From assembly GCF_042670205.1 (NCBI RefSeq), contig NZ_JBHUWD010000023.1, positions 6,863 through 70,862 on the forward strand: a stretch of 64,000 bases of DNA, in the 5' to 3' direction. This document shows, piece by piece, positions 26,901-35,139 of the stretch. This stretch comes from Luteimicrobium sp042670205 (GTDB lineage: Bacteria > Actinomycetota > Actinomycetes > Actinomycetales > Cellulomonadaceae). How positions within the stretch are numbered: the stretch's first letter is position 1; every line of letters begins with the position of its first letter. A model generated the notes under the pieces. That model saw only the letters and a list, made by a program, of their open reading frames with translations, did not search any database and was not told the DNA's origin. A program made the position numbers and the translations under genes.

Positions 26901-26956
26901 AAGCGGTCGACCCGCATGAGCGTCAGCTCGGCGGCGGTGGGCATGACTTCGGGCAT
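23909..26956 (-). CDS. GH38 alpha-mannosidase
   Basis: A 1015-residue intracellular alpha-mannosidase (no signal peptide). The GH38 metal/active-site block GHAHIDSAWLWP lies near residue 262 and the nucleophile Asp in WLPDSFGYSGALPQI near 375; the remainder is the alpha-mannosidase middle domain (LEFHRGTYTSQARTKQGNR) and beta-sandwich C-terminus. It would hydrolyse alpha-mannosides brought in by the adjacent importer, for example N-glycan or yeast-mannan fragments. ATG 26956 has AAGGACG upstream; M at 26944 is an alternative. It is the last gene of the ABC operon. Confidence 0.92.
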   Translation of the reverse strand: MPEVMPTAAELTLMRVDRFLLERLAPHREAAALPLAVTAWEAPGEPVAFDEATAHEGVRVEPGHAWGAPWSTTWLHLTGPAPVASASGTAQVVVDLGFTDVNPGFQAEGQFWSADGRPLKGLNPRNRALSWPVGRPVDVWVEAAGNPTVLGHVPEFQPTTLGERATAGTDPLYVLRRADLVTTDAGVEELWHDAQALRDLLGVLPADGARYARVLKALDRLVAVVDPDDVPGTAAEGRKVLAPVLEAPANASAHQAYAVGHAHIDSAWLWPVRETVRKAARTFSTVVTLMDEDPDLVFACSSAQQYAWIKESYPDLFERIKEKVAEGRWVPVGGMWVESDTNMPGGEAMVRQFLTGKSFFSSELGVETRDVWLPDSFGYSGALPQIAKLAGNRWMLTQKLSWNETNAMPHHTFLWEGIDGTRLLTHFPPVDSYNAELAARELDHAARNNREKGELDASIVPFGYGDGGGGPTAEMLARARRYASTEGMAEVRVASPYDFFEAAEAELERPAVWSGEMYLEFHRGTYTSQARTKQGNRRSEHLLREAELWAATAAVRTGAPYPYEALDGAWKTVLLNQFHDILPGSSIAWVYRDAEAGYADVARTLEEIVGASLETLAGAGETPLVFNAAPHARDGVAALGAATVAGSEGADVTVSSDGSAGAGAGLLLANGLVAVHVDARGLVDSVRDLRADRELVPAGLVGNLLQLHRDTPRQWDAWDIDQEYLDERTDLVDALGVEVVESSADEVVVEVRRAFGASTVRQRLSLARGSAALTVETVVDWHERQKLLKLAFPLAVHADRSASETQFGHVFRPTHANTPWDAAKFEICAHRWVHVAEPGYGVAVANSATYGHDILRTVTDDGATVTTVRESLLRAPLFPDPDADQGEHRFVTVLHVGADLGDAVRDGYAANLAPRVVQGAGPVEPLVTVDDPAGAVLVESVKLAEDRSGDVVVRLYESLGGHARATVTPGFETSGATRTDLLERPLEQGGTAELNLAEPLALRPFEIVTLRFAHA

Positions 26957-27015
26957 GGTGGAGCGTCCTTCGGGGTCGGGAGGTGGAACGTCAGCGGACG
27001 GAGCGGCGGGCCGCG

Positions 27016-27942
27016 TCAGCCCTTCATGCCGCCGGCGAGCGCGTTCGCGCCCCCGGACAGCCGCTGCGTGAGGAGGTACAGGACCAGGACCGGCACCGAG
27101 TAGAGGATCGAGAACGCCGCGAGCTTGCCGTAGGCGATCGACCCGTAGGTGCCGAAGAACTGGTAGATGGCGACGGCAGCGGGCTGCTTCTCGGCCGACG
27201 TCGTGAGGATGAAGGGGACGAAGAAGTTCCCCCACGCCTGGGTGAAGACGAGCATGAGGACGACGGCGAGACCAGGCCGCATGAGCGGCAGGACGATCCG
27301 TCCGAGCGCCCTCATGGAGCTCGCCCCGTCGACCCAGGCGGCCTCCTCGAGCGACACCGGCACCGAGTCCATGAAGTTCTTCAGCATCCAGATCGCCATG
27401 GGCAGCGACGACGCGGCGAGGAAGAGGATCACGCCGGGGGTCGAGTCGAGCAGGCTGAGCTTCACGAACAGGCTGTAGACCGGGACCATGATCGCCGTGA
27501 TCGGCAGGCACGTCGCGAACAGGATCGTGTACAGGAACCCGCGCTGGAACCGCATCCGGTAGCGGGACAGCGGGTAGGCGGCGAGCACGCCCACGACGAC
27601 CGTGATGAGGGCCGTGCCGAGCGAGATGACCAGCGAGTTCCACAGCGGGAGGAACGTCTGGTCCTTGGTGAAGACCGCCTTGAAGTTGTCGGCCGTGACG
27701 CTCGACGGCATCCCGACGGAGACCGTCGCGGACGGGTCGACCGACGACAGCAGGATCCACGCGAGCGGGACCAGGAAGCACAGTCCCACGAGCACGAGGG
27801 CGAGCGACGACAGGAGCCGGCCGGTCGAGCGGCGCGGGCTCGCGACCGTCGGGACGCCGGCACCGCGGTGCCGCGCCGAGCTACCCGAGCCCGACGACGC
27901 CGGCGAGGCGGGGGTGACGGGGGTCGTGTCGAGCGTCGTCAT
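27016..27942 (-). CDS. carbohydrate ABC transporter permease (MalG-like)
   Basis: A 308-residue inner-membrane permease with about six membrane spans and the EAA loop EEAAWVDGASSMRALGRIVLPLMRPG that contacts the ATPase (shown here in part: EEAAWVDGAS). A Ser/Pro-rich cytoplasmic tail precedes the first span. Its ATG overlaps the stop of the other permease (TGATG). No ATPase gene lies in the operon, so a shared MsmK-type ATPase elsewhere is likely. Confidence 0.9.
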   Translation of the reverse strand: MTTLDTTPVTPASPASSGSGSSARHRGAGVPTVASPRRSTGRLLSSLALVLVGLCFLVPLAWILLSSVDPSATVSVGMPSSVTADNFKAVFTKDQTFLPLWNSLVISLGTALITVVVGVLAAYPLSRYRMRFQRGFLYTILFATCLPITAIMVPVYSLFVKLSLLDSTPGVILFLAASSLPMAIWMLKNFMDSVPVSLEEAAWVDGASSMRALGRIVLPLMRPGLAVVLMLVFTQAWGNFFVPFILTTSAEKQPAAVAIYQFFGTYGSIAYGKLAAFSILYSVPVLVLYLLTQRLSGGANALAGGMKG

Positions 27943-28877
27943 CAGTCCACCTCCGGCTTGAGCACCTTGATGTAGATCACCGAGAAGACCGCGCCCACGA
28001 GGATCGTCACGGTCGCGATCGCGGTGCCGTACCCGACCTGGGAGAACTTGAACGCCTCCTGGTAGGCCAGGACGGGCAGCGTCGAGCTCTGCGTGCCGGG
28101 GCCGCCGCCCGTCATGACCCAGATCAGCGTGAAGACGGCGAGGGTCTGGAGCGTCGTGAGCATGAGGTTGGTCGAGATGGACCGGCGGATCATGGGCAGC
28201 GTGATGCGGGCGAACCGCTGCCAGCCGGTCGCACCGTCGATCTGCGCGGCCTCGTCGATCTCGGCCGGCACCTCGGACAGCGCCGCGCGGTAGACCATCA
28301 TCGAGAAGGCGGTCCCGCGCCAGATGTTCGCGAGGATGACGCTGAGCAGCGGGAACGTGATGAGCCACGTCGTCTTCCCGAGGCCGAACCACCCGAGGAA
28401 CGCGTTGAGCGTCCCGTCGGTCGAGAAGAAGGCGTACAGCGCGAACGCCGCGACGATCTCCGGCATGACCCAGGCCACGACGACGAGCGTGCTCACGACC
28501 GAGGCGAGGCGCTTCGGCGCGATCCGGAGCAGGACCGCGAGCGCCATCCCGAGGACGTTCTGCCCGACCACCGCGGACGCGAACACGAAGACCACGGTGA
28601 GCCAGGCGGACTTCCAGAAGTCGCCGTCGGACAGGAGCGCGCTGTAGTTGTCGAGCCCGACGAACTCGGGCTTCGCGGCCCGGTAGCCGGTGAGCCCGGT
28701 GTTCGTCATCGAGCCGTAGAGCGCCCAGATGATGGGCCCGAGCAGGAAGACGCCGAGCAGGACGACGGCCGGGACCAGCGGGGTGGAGCGGGTGAGCGCG
28801 CGCAGGCGCCGGGACCCCGGCCGGGGGCGCTGCGCGCGCCCCCGGCCGGTCGGCGCGACGAGGGTCTCGGTCGCCAT
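27942..28877 (-). CDS. carbohydrate ABC transporter permease (MalF-like)
   Basis: A 311-residue membrane permease with six predicted spans and the EAA motif AEIDEAAQIDGATGWQRF. It pairs with the downstream MalG-like protein. The start ATG at 28877 is separated by one base from the stop of the solute-binding protein gene. A basic Pro/Arg-rich N-terminus precedes the first hydrophobic span. Confidence 0.9.
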   Translation of the reverse strand: MATETLVAPTGRGRAQRPRPGSRRLRALTRSTPLVPAVVLLGVFLLGPIIWALYGSMTNTGLTGYRAAKPEFVGLDNYSALLSDGDFWKSAWLTVVFVFASAVVGQNVLGMALAVLLRIAPKRLASVVSTLVVVAWVMPEIVAAFALYAFFSTDGTLNAFLGWFGLGKTTWLITFPLLSVILANIWRGTAFSMMVYRAALSEVPAEIDEAAQIDGATGWQRFARITLPMIRRSISTNLMLTTLQTLAVFTLIWVMTGGGPGTQSSTLPVLAYQEAFKFSQVGYGTAIATVTILVGAVFSVIYIKVLKPEVD

Positions 28878-28878
28878 G

Positions 28879-30249
28879 TCAGCCCGCCGCGGTGACGGCG
28901 TCCTTCCCGACGATCTTCTCGAGCTCTTCGTCGTACTTCTTCGCGGCATCCTCGGGCGACGCCTGGCCGGTCGCCACCGACTCGACGGCGACCTGGATGT
29001 TCGACGAGATCTGCGAGTAGTCCGGGGTCGCCGGGCGGAAGTGGGTGGTCGCGACGAGGCCGGAGAAGAACTTGAACGACGGGTTGTAGCTCAGGTACTC
29101 CGGGTCCGCCGCGACGTCCTTGCGCACCGCGATCTGGCTGTTCGTGGTGTCGTAGGCCAGGGAGTTGTCCTTGTTGAGCGCGTCGGCGACGAAGTCGAAC
29201 GCGGTCTGCGGGTGCTTCGTGTGCGCACCCACGGACAGGAGCCAACCGCCCGACATCGACGTCGTGCCGGCGCCGCTGCCGTCCTGCGTGGGCATGGCCG
29301 CGTAGCCCATGGTCTTCTCCCAGCCCGGCCACTTGTTGTCACCGGCGATCCAGCCGCCGGGCTGCCACGAGCCGTCGATGCCCATCGCGAGCTTGCCCTT
29401 CGGGAAGAGCTCGGTCGACACCTTGGAGCCGACGCTCGCGTCGAGCGCGACGTCGAGCGACGGGCCGAGCTTCTCGCTGTAGACCGTCTTGTAGAAGTTC
29501 AGCGAGTCGACGAAGCCCTTGTCCCCGGTGATCCACTTGTCGCCGTCGTGGAGGCCCTTGCCGTCGCCGGTGCCGTAGTCGAGCATCTCGAAGCCCTGCA
29601 TCGTGGTCTGCTCGCCGCCGGCCTTGCCCGCGTAGATGTTGAGCGGGATGACGCCCGGGACCTTCTCCTTGACCGTGCGGGCCGCCGCGAGGATGTCGTC
29701 CCAGCTCTTCGGCTGCCAGTCGGCCGGAAGGCCGGCCTTGGCGAAGATCTGCTTGTTGAAGTAGATGCCGCGGGTGTCGGTGCCCATCGAGACGCCGTAG
29801 GTCTTGCCGTCGACGCCGAGACCCGCCTGCTTGGCCGCGTCCTGGAACTGGTCCCAGTCGCCCCACTTCTTCACGTAGTCGTCGATCGGCAGGAGGTAGC
29901 CGGCGGCCGCGTCCGACATCACCTGGAAGGTGTCCTCGTAGATGACGTCGGGCGCGGTCGACTTCGAGCCGTTCATCAGGGCCAGCTTGGTGTAGTACTG
30001 GTCCTCCTCCGCCTCGATCGGCTCGAGCTTCACGGTCACGCCCGGGTTCGCCTTCTCGAACTCGGGCTTGACCTTCTGCAGGAGGTCGTCGAGCTGGTGG
30101 AACGCCGACGTCTTCTGGTAGGCGACCGTGATGGTGCGGGTGCCGGTGTCCTGGGCGTCCTTGCTGCCGCCGTCGTCCGACGAGCAGGCCGCCAGGGTGA
30201 CGACGAGGGCCCCGACCGTGCCGAGGGCCAGTCCTGTGCGTACGCGCAT
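28879..30249 (-). CDS. sugar ABC transporter solute-binding lipoprotein
   Basis: A 456-residue extracytoplasmic binding protein. The signal peptide ends in a lipobox (TLAAC), so it is membrane-anchored. The mature part has the family 1 sugar-binding pattern (TRGIYFNKQIFAKAGLP, KLAMGIDGSW). AAAGGAG lies 7 nt before ATG 30249. It is the first gene of the operon SBP-MalF-MalG-GH38, so its ligand is probably an alpha-mannose-containing oligosaccharide, by context only. Confidence 0.9.
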   Translation of the reverse strand: MRVRTGLALGTVGALVVTLAACSSDDGGSKDAQDTGTRTITVAYQKTSAFHQLDDLLQKVKPEFEKANPGVTVKLEPIEAEEDQYYTKLALMNGSKSTAPDVIYEDTFQVMSDAAAGYLLPIDDYVKKWGDWDQFQDAAKQAGLGVDGKTYGVSMGTDTRGIYFNKQIFAKAGLPADWQPKSWDDILAAARTVKEKVPGVIPLNIYAGKAGGEQTTMQGFEMLDYGTGDGKGLHDGDKWITGDKGFVDSLNFYKTVYSEKLGPSLDVALDASVGSKVSTELFPKGKLAMGIDGSWQPGGWIAGDNKWPGWEKTMGYAAMPTQDGSGAGTTSMSGGWLLSVGAHTKHPQTAFDFVADALNKDNSLAYDTTNSQIAVRKDVAADPEYLSYNPSFKFFSGLVATTHFRPATPDYSQISSNIQVAVESVATGQASPEDAAKKYDEELEKIVGKDAVTAAG

Positions 30250-30283
30250 CCGATGCTCCTTTGCTATCGCCACCGGCGCTGCG

Positions 30284-30349
30284 TCGCTCCGGCCGCCGAT
30301 ATTTCATCACTTCGCGTTAGTAATAGCAAGACAACGCTGTCCGGACAGT
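30284..30349 (-). promoter_or_regulatory. candidate promoter/operator of the mannoside operon
   Basis: On the minus strand TTGCTA is followed at 17 bp by TGAAAT. A 6-bp imperfect inverted repeat ATTACT-N7-AGTGAT lies between them, and a perfect 12-bp palindrome CTGTCCGGACAG (30337-30348) lies just upstream. Both could be ROK-protein sites. Weak evidence. Confidence 0.35.
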
Positions 30350-30440
30350 TCGCCGGGGCCCCGGGCGGCGCTCCCGAGCCGGGCGACGACGTCGGCCTCG
30401 CAGGGTCGCCCGAGGCCGGTGCGACCGGTCGACGACCCGG

Positions 30441-31691
30441 TCAGGCGTGCAGGAGCAGGCCGGTCGGCCGCGGCGTGAGGACGTCGTCGAGCAGGAGGCA
30501 CGCCGCACCCACCGCCGCGACCGGGCCGTCCCCGGCGGCGCTCAGGACGCGCAGCGGGTGGTGGCCCGGCACGGGGTACGCGTCGAGGACCGACCGCAGC
30601 CCCGGCTCCAGCCAGGGCCCGAGCCGCTCCCACACCGGCCCCGACGGGACGACCGTGTCGAGGTCGAGCAGCTCGCACACGGTCGTCAGCGCCGAGCCGA
30701 GCGCGGCCCCCGTCTCACGGAGGAACGCCACCACGACCGCGTCCCCGGACTCCGCCAGCACGCGCAGGTCGTCGACCGCGCGGTCCGCCCGGAGCGTCGC
30801 CGTCGACCCGGCGTCGGCCGCGCCCCCGCCCAGCGGGATGCCCCGCTCGACCGCGTTCGCGTGGATCGCGTTCGCGCTGAACACGCCACCCAGGCAGCCC
30901 TGCCGCCCGCACGCGCACCGGCCGAACGGGCGCCCGACGTTGACGTGCCCAGCCTCGCCCGCGTTGCCCGACACGCCCCGGACGATCTCCCCGCCGCTGA
31001 CGATCGCGATCGCGACGCCCGTGCCCGCGTAGACCACGGCCGCGTCGGTGGGCCGCACCCCCGGGAACCAGACGACGGCGGCCGCGACGGCGAGCACGTC
31101 CTTGTCCAGGAGCGTCGGCAGACCCGTGCGGCGCGCGACCTCGTCGCGGAGGGGCACGTCGTGCCAGGTGGTCAGGTGGGGCGGGTCGAGGACGAGCCCG
31201 CGCTCGCGGTCGATCGGGCCCGGCGTCGCCAGGCCGACGCCCAGCACCCGCTCCCGTTCGACGCCCGCACCCTCGAGGACCGCGTCGATCTCCCGGACCA
31301 CCACATCGAGCGCGGCACCCGGCTCCTCCGACTCCGGGGTCGGCGCCGTCCGCGACGCCACGACCTGCCCTGCGAGATCCAGCAGGACGACGACGACCGA
31401 CGCCGGGTCGAGGTGCACCCCGACCGCGAAGCGGCTCGCGGGCACGATGTCGAGCGTCGTGCCAGGGCGACCCGCGCCGGGCTGGCGCTTCACGTCCTCC
31501 TCGGTCACGAGCCCCGCGTCGAGGAGGCGGCGCACCGCGTTCGTCACCGTCTGCGCCGACAGGCCCGTCTTGCGGGCGAGGTCAGCGCGCGTGCACGTGC
31601 CCGCGCCGAGCCGGATCGCCTCCAGGAGGGCAGCCTGGTTGAACCCGCCCATGCGCGGCAGGTTCGTCCCTCGCGTGCTCAACGTTGTCAT
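30441..31691 (-). CDS. ROK-family transcriptional regulator
   Basis: A 416-residue ROK protein with an N-terminal helix-turn-helix (about 20-75, TRADLARKTGLSAQTVTNAVRRL) and a sugar-kinase-like domain with GIG-type sugar contacts (GNAGEAGHVNVG) and the zinc motif CACGRQGC followed by LGG. It lies directly upstream of, and in the same direction as, the mannoside ABC operon and is its likely repressor. The ATG at 31691 lacks a clear ribosome site. About 190 bp separate it from the binding-protein gene. Confidence 0.85.
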   Translation of the reverse strand: MTTLSTRGTNLPRMGGFNQAALLEAIRLGAGTCTRADLARKTGLSAQTVTNAVRRLLDAGLVTEEDVKRQPGAGRPGTTLDIVPASRFAVGVHLDPASVVVVLLDLAGQVVASRTAPTPESEEPGAALDVVVREIDAVLEGAGVERERVLGVGLATPGPIDRERGLVLDPPHLTTWHDVPLRDEVARRTGLPTLLDKDVLAVAAAVVWFPGVRPTDAAVVYAGTGVAIAIVSGGEIVRGVSGNAGEAGHVNVGRPFGRCACGRQGCLGGVFSANAIHANAVERGIPLGGGAADAGSTATLRADRAVDDLRVLAESGDAVVVAFLRETGAALGSALTTVCELLDLDTVVPSGPVWERLGPWLEPGLRSVLDAYPVPGHHPLRVLSAAGDGPVAAVGAACLLLDDVLTPRPTGLLLHA

Positions 31692-31741
31692 CGGAGGTCA
31701 CGGTAGTCCCCGGCACGCCCCAGAGGCGCCCCGAGCCCACC

Positions 31742-32062
31742 CCGACGGTGACGCCCCGTACGCCGAGGGCGACGTCAAGAACACCGACGGCGACGCCCCG
31801 TACGCCGAGGGCGACGTCGAGAACACCGACGGTGACGTCGATCCACATGCGAACGGGCGCCGCCTGGGGACAGGCGTCACCTCGGCAAAGCCAACGTCAC
31901 CGCCGGCGAACGGGACGTCACCACCGACGAACCAGACGTCACCACCGACGAACCAGATGTCACCGCCGGCGAACGAGACGTCACCGCCGACGAACCAGAC
32001 GTCACCGTCGGCGAACGAGACGTCACCGCCGGCGAACCAGACGTCACCGTCGGCGAACGGGA
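31742..32062. repeat. bipolar 21-bp-period repeat array, locus 2
   Basis: The left arm has five copies starting at 31744, 31765, 31786, 31807 and 31828 (GACGGYGACG alternating with GAGGGCGACG), exactly 21 bp apart. The right arm has inverted copies (GTCACC core with GGCGAAC/GACGAAC) at 31876, then 31896, 31917, 31938, 31959, 31980, 32001, 32022 and 32043, all but the first at 21 bp. A 27-bp unique centre separates the arms. It occupies nearly all of the 396-bp gap between clpB and the ROK gene. It shares core, period and polarity switch with 22537-22684. Confidence 0.88.
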
Positions 32063-32087
32063 GACGACGGCAGAGCACGGATCGAGG

Positions 32088-34694
32088 TCAGCCCACGGTG
32101 AGCTCGAGCCGCTCCCCGGACTCGGGGCGGTCGACGACCACCCGGTCGCCGTCGGACACGTCGCCCGCCAGCAGCTTCCGCGCCAGCCGGTCGCCGATCT
32201 CCCGCTGCACGAGGCGGCGCAGCGGCCGCGCCCCGTAGGCGGGGTCGAACCCTTCGAGCGCGAGCCACTCGCGCGCGGTGTCCGTCACGTCGAGCGTGAG
32301 CCGCCGGTCCGCGAGGCGGGCGGCGAGCGCGTCGACCTGGAGGTCGACGATCCGGCCGAGCTGGTCGAGGTTCAGCGGGTCGAACATGACGACGTCGTCG
32401 AGCCGGTTGAGGAACTCGGGCTTGAACGACGCGCGCACGGCACCCATGACGGCCTCGTGCTTCTGCTCGTCGGACAGGAGCGGGTCGACGAGGAACTGCG
32501 AGCCCAGGTTGGACGTGAGCACGAGGATGACGTTCCGGAAGTCGACGGTGCGGCCCTGGCCGTCGGTGAGGCGGCCGTCGTCGAGCACCTGGAGGAGGAT
32601 GTCGAAGACCTCGGGGTGGGCCTTCTCGACCTCGTCGAGGAGCACGACGGAATAGGGCCGACGGCGCACGGCCTCGGTGAGCTGGCCACCCTCCTCGTAG
32701 CCGACGTACCCGGGGGGCGCGCCGACGAGCCGGGCGACGGAGTGCTTCTCCGCGTACTCGGACATGTCGATGCGCACCATGGCGCGCTCGTCGTCGAACA
32801 GGAAGTCGGCGAGCGCCTTGGCGAGCTCGGTCTTGCCGACGCCGGTCGGTCCGAGGAAGAGGAACGACCCGGTGGGGCGGTCGGGGTCGGCGACGCCGGC
32901 GCGGGCGCGCCGGACGGCGTCGGACACGGTGCCGACGGCGGACGACTGCCCGATGAGGCGCTCACCGATGACGTCCTCCATGTGGAGGAGCTTCTCGGAC
33001 TCGCCCTGCAGCAGCCGGCCGGCGGGGATGCCGGTCCACGCGGACACGACCTCGGCGATCTCGTCGGCGGAGACCTTCTCGGGGACGAGCGGGGTCTCGT
33101 GCGCGACCGCCTCGACGTCGGCCTCGGCGTCCTCGGCGGCCTCGGCGGCGCTGAGCTCCTTCTCGACGGCGGGGATCTCGCCGTAGAGGATGCGCGCGGC
33201 CTTCTCGAGGTCGCCCTCGCGCTGGAGACGTTCGGCGTCGGAGCGGAGCTGGTCGAGCCGGACCTTGAGGTCGCCGACGCGGTTGTGCCCGGCCTTCTCG
33301 GCCTCCCAGCGGGTGGTGAGCGCGGAGAGCTGCTCGCGGCGGTCGGCGAGGTCCTTGCGCAGGCGCTCGAGGCGCTCCTTCGAGGCGGGGTCGTCGGCCT
33401 CGGAGAGCACGACCTCCTCCATCTCGAGGCGCGTGACGGCGCGCTGGAGCTCGTCGATCTCGGTCGGGGACGAGTCGAGCTCCATGCGCAGGCGCGACGC
33501 GGCCTCGTCGACGAGGTCGATGGCCTTGTCGGGGAGCTGGCGGCCGGTGATGTACCGGTCGGACAGCGCGGCGGCGGCGACGAGGGCGTCGTCGGCGATG
33601 GTCACCTTGTGGTGGGCCTCGTACCGCTCCTTGAGGCCGCGCAGGATCGCGACGGTGTCCTCGACGGACGGCTCGCCGACGAACACCTGCTGGAACCGGC
33701 GCTCGAGGGCGGGGTCCTTCTCGATGTGCTCGCGGTACTCGTCGAGCGTCGTCGCGCCGACCATGCGCAGCTCTCCGCGGGCGAGCATGGGCTTGAGCAT
33801 GTTGCCCGCGTCCATGGCACCCTCGCCGCCGGCACCGGCGCCCACGACGGTGTGCAGCTCGTCGATGAACGTGACGACCTGCCCGTCGGACTGCTGGATC
33901 TCCTCGAGGACGGCCTTGAGCCGCTCCTCGAACTCGCCGCGGTACTTGGCGCCCGCGACCATCGACGCGAGGTCGAGCGCGACGAGCTTCTTGCCCTTGA
34001 GCGACTCGGGGACGTCGCCCGCGACGATGCGCTGGGCCAGCCCCTCGACGACGGCGGTCTTGCCGACTCCGGGCTCGCCGATGAGGACGGGGTTGTTCTT
34101 GGTGCGCCGCGACAGCACCTGGATGACGCGCCGGATCTCGGAGTCGCGCCCGATCACGGGGTCGAGCTTGCCGTCGGACGCCTGGGCGGTGAGGTCGTTG
34201 CCGTACTGCTCGAGCGCCTTGTAGGTGCCCTCGGGGTTGGGGCTCGTGACCTTGGCGTTGCCGCGGACGGACGGCAGGGCGGCGCGCAGCGCGTCCACGG
34301 TCGCGCCGGCGGCGCGCAGGATGTCGGCGGCGGGCGACTGGGCGCCCGCGAGCCCGATCAGGAGGTGCTCGGTGGAGACGTACTGGTCGCCGAGCGACTG
34401 CGCCTCCTTCCCTGCCAGGTCCAGCACGGCGCTGGTGGCGCGGCTCGCGGTCGGCTGCGCGACGGCCGAGCCGCTCGCGGTGGGCAGCGCGACGAGGGCG
34501 CCGCGCACCTTCTGGCCGACGGCCTGGGTGTCGGCGCCGACGGCGTCGAGCAGCCCGCCCGCGACGCCGCCCTGCTGCTGCAGCAGCGCGTGGAGCAGGT
34601 GGACGGGCTCGAGCTGGGGGTTGCCGGCGGCCGACGCGGTCTGGATGGCCTCGCCGATCGCCTGCTGCGACATGGTCGTGAACTGGGTGTCCAT
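32088..34694 (-). CDS. clpB: ATP-dependent chaperone ClpB
   Basis: An 868-residue disaggregase. It has the Clp N-domain (1-150), a first AAA+ module with Walker A GEPGVGKTAVVEGLA (about 205), the ClpB-specific coiled-coil middle domain (about 405-520, rich in E/R/L), and a second AAA+ module with GPTGVGKTELAKALA (about 605). It works with DnaK to recover aggregated proteins. GGAGG and GGAGA precede ATG 34694. A HAIR-type operator 57 bp upstream indicates HspR control. Confidence 0.97.
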   Translation of the reverse strand: MDTQFTTMSQQAIGEAIQTASAAGNPQLEPVHLLHALLQQQGGVAGGLLDAVGADTQAVGQKVRGALVALPTASGSAVAQPTASRATSAVLDLAGKEAQSLGDQYVSTEHLLIGLAGAQSPAADILRAAGATVDALRAALPSVRGNAKVTSPNPEGTYKALEQYGNDLTAQASDGKLDPVIGRDSEIRRVIQVLSRRTKNNPVLIGEPGVGKTAVVEGLAQRIVAGDVPESLKGKKLVALDLASMVAGAKYRGEFEERLKAVLEEIQQSDGQVVTFIDELHTVVGAGAGGEGAMDAGNMLKPMLARGELRMVGATTLDEYREHIEKDPALERRFQQVFVGEPSVEDTVAILRGLKERYEAHHKVTIADDALVAAAALSDRYITGRQLPDKAIDLVDEAASRLRMELDSSPTEIDELQRAVTRLEMEEVVLSEADDPASKERLERLRKDLADRREQLSALTTRWEAEKAGHNRVGDLKVRLDQLRSDAERLQREGDLEKAARILYGEIPAVEKELSAAEAAEDAEADVEAVAHETPLVPEKVSADEIAEVVSAWTGIPAGRLLQGESEKLLHMEDVIGERLIGQSSAVGTVSDAVRRARAGVADPDRPTGSFLFLGPTGVGKTELAKALADFLFDDERAMVRIDMSEYAEKHSVARLVGAPPGYVGYEEGGQLTEAVRRRPYSVVLLDEVEKAHPEVFDILLQVLDDGRLTDGQGRTVDFRNVILVLTSNLGSQFLVDPLLSDEQKHEAVMGAVRASFKPEFLNRLDDVVMFDPLNLDQLGRIVDLQVDALAARLADRRLTLDVTDTAREWLALEGFDPAYGARPLRRLVQREIGDRLARKLLAGDVSDGDRVVVDRPESGERLELTVG

Positions 34695-34750
34695 AGGGTC
34701 TCCGGGGTCCTCCGGTCATCGGGGATGCTTCTGCTCAGAGCAACCTCTGC

Positions 34751-34777
34751 AGAGTTGAGCCTATTCCGCTCAACTCT
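34751..34777 (-). promoter_or_regulatory. HAIR operator (HspR binding site) of clpB
   Basis: AGAGTTGAGC-N7-GCTCAACTCT is a perfect 10-bp inverted repeat with 7-bp spacing, closely matching the HAIR consensus CTTGAGT-N7-ACTCAAG. HspR uses it to repress dnaK and clpB in actinobacteria. Confidence 0.85.
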
Positions 34778-34809
34778 GGTTGTCTTCCCCGAGGACTACC
34801 CTCGCAAGC

Positions 34810-35115
34810 ATGCTCCGCACGCCGTTCGTCCGACGACCGCTCCTCGCCCTCGCGGCGCTCGGCACCCTGCTGGTGCTCACGGTCGGCGGGCTCGGCGTCG
34901 GCGGCGCGCAGGCGGCCACGCCCGGCTCCGGCCCGACCGCGACGTCGACCGTCCAGCCGGGCGACCGCCCCGACTCCAGCGAGGGCTCGGGCTTCCCCTG
35001 GGTCAAGGTCATCCTGGGCGTCGCCGTCGCGGGGCTGGTCACCGTGGCGATCGTGGGCGCGCGGACCCGCCGCTCGATGGACCGCACCGACGACCAGCGT
35101 CCGCCGCTCGACTGA
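34810..35115 (+). CDS. small exported/membrane protein of unknown function
   Basis: A 101-residue protein with a signal-like N-terminus (hydrophobic 10-35, ending GGAQA), a Pro/Ser/Thr-rich linker and a second hydrophobic span (about 63-82), then a charged tail. It is probably anchored in the membrane. ATG 34810 is chosen over a TTG at 34780. It is divergent from clpB, so the HAIR site lies in its promoter region too. No family recognised. Confidence 0.6.
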   Translation: MLRTPFVRRPLLALAALGTLLVLTVGGLGVGGAQAATPGSGPTATSTVQPGDRPDSSEGSGFPWVKVILGVAVAGLVTVAIVGARTRRSMDRTDDQRPPLD

Positions 35116-35139
35116 CGACGGGGGTGCCCCTGTCGTCGG

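Noticed and set aside
23354..27103. Very long plus-strand open frame over the alpha-mannosidase gene
   Set aside because: It is an antisense shadow caused by high GC; its product is Arg/Gly-rich and the other strand has full GH38 motifs.
31698..32078. A 126-residue heptad-repeat protein on the minus strand
   Set aside because: The frame is explained by the 21-bp period; it has no ribosome site and no non-repeat domain.
34780..34809. TTG start for the small protein divergent from clpB
   Set aside because: It would begin immediately at the HAIR site; ATG 34810 gives a normal signal peptide.
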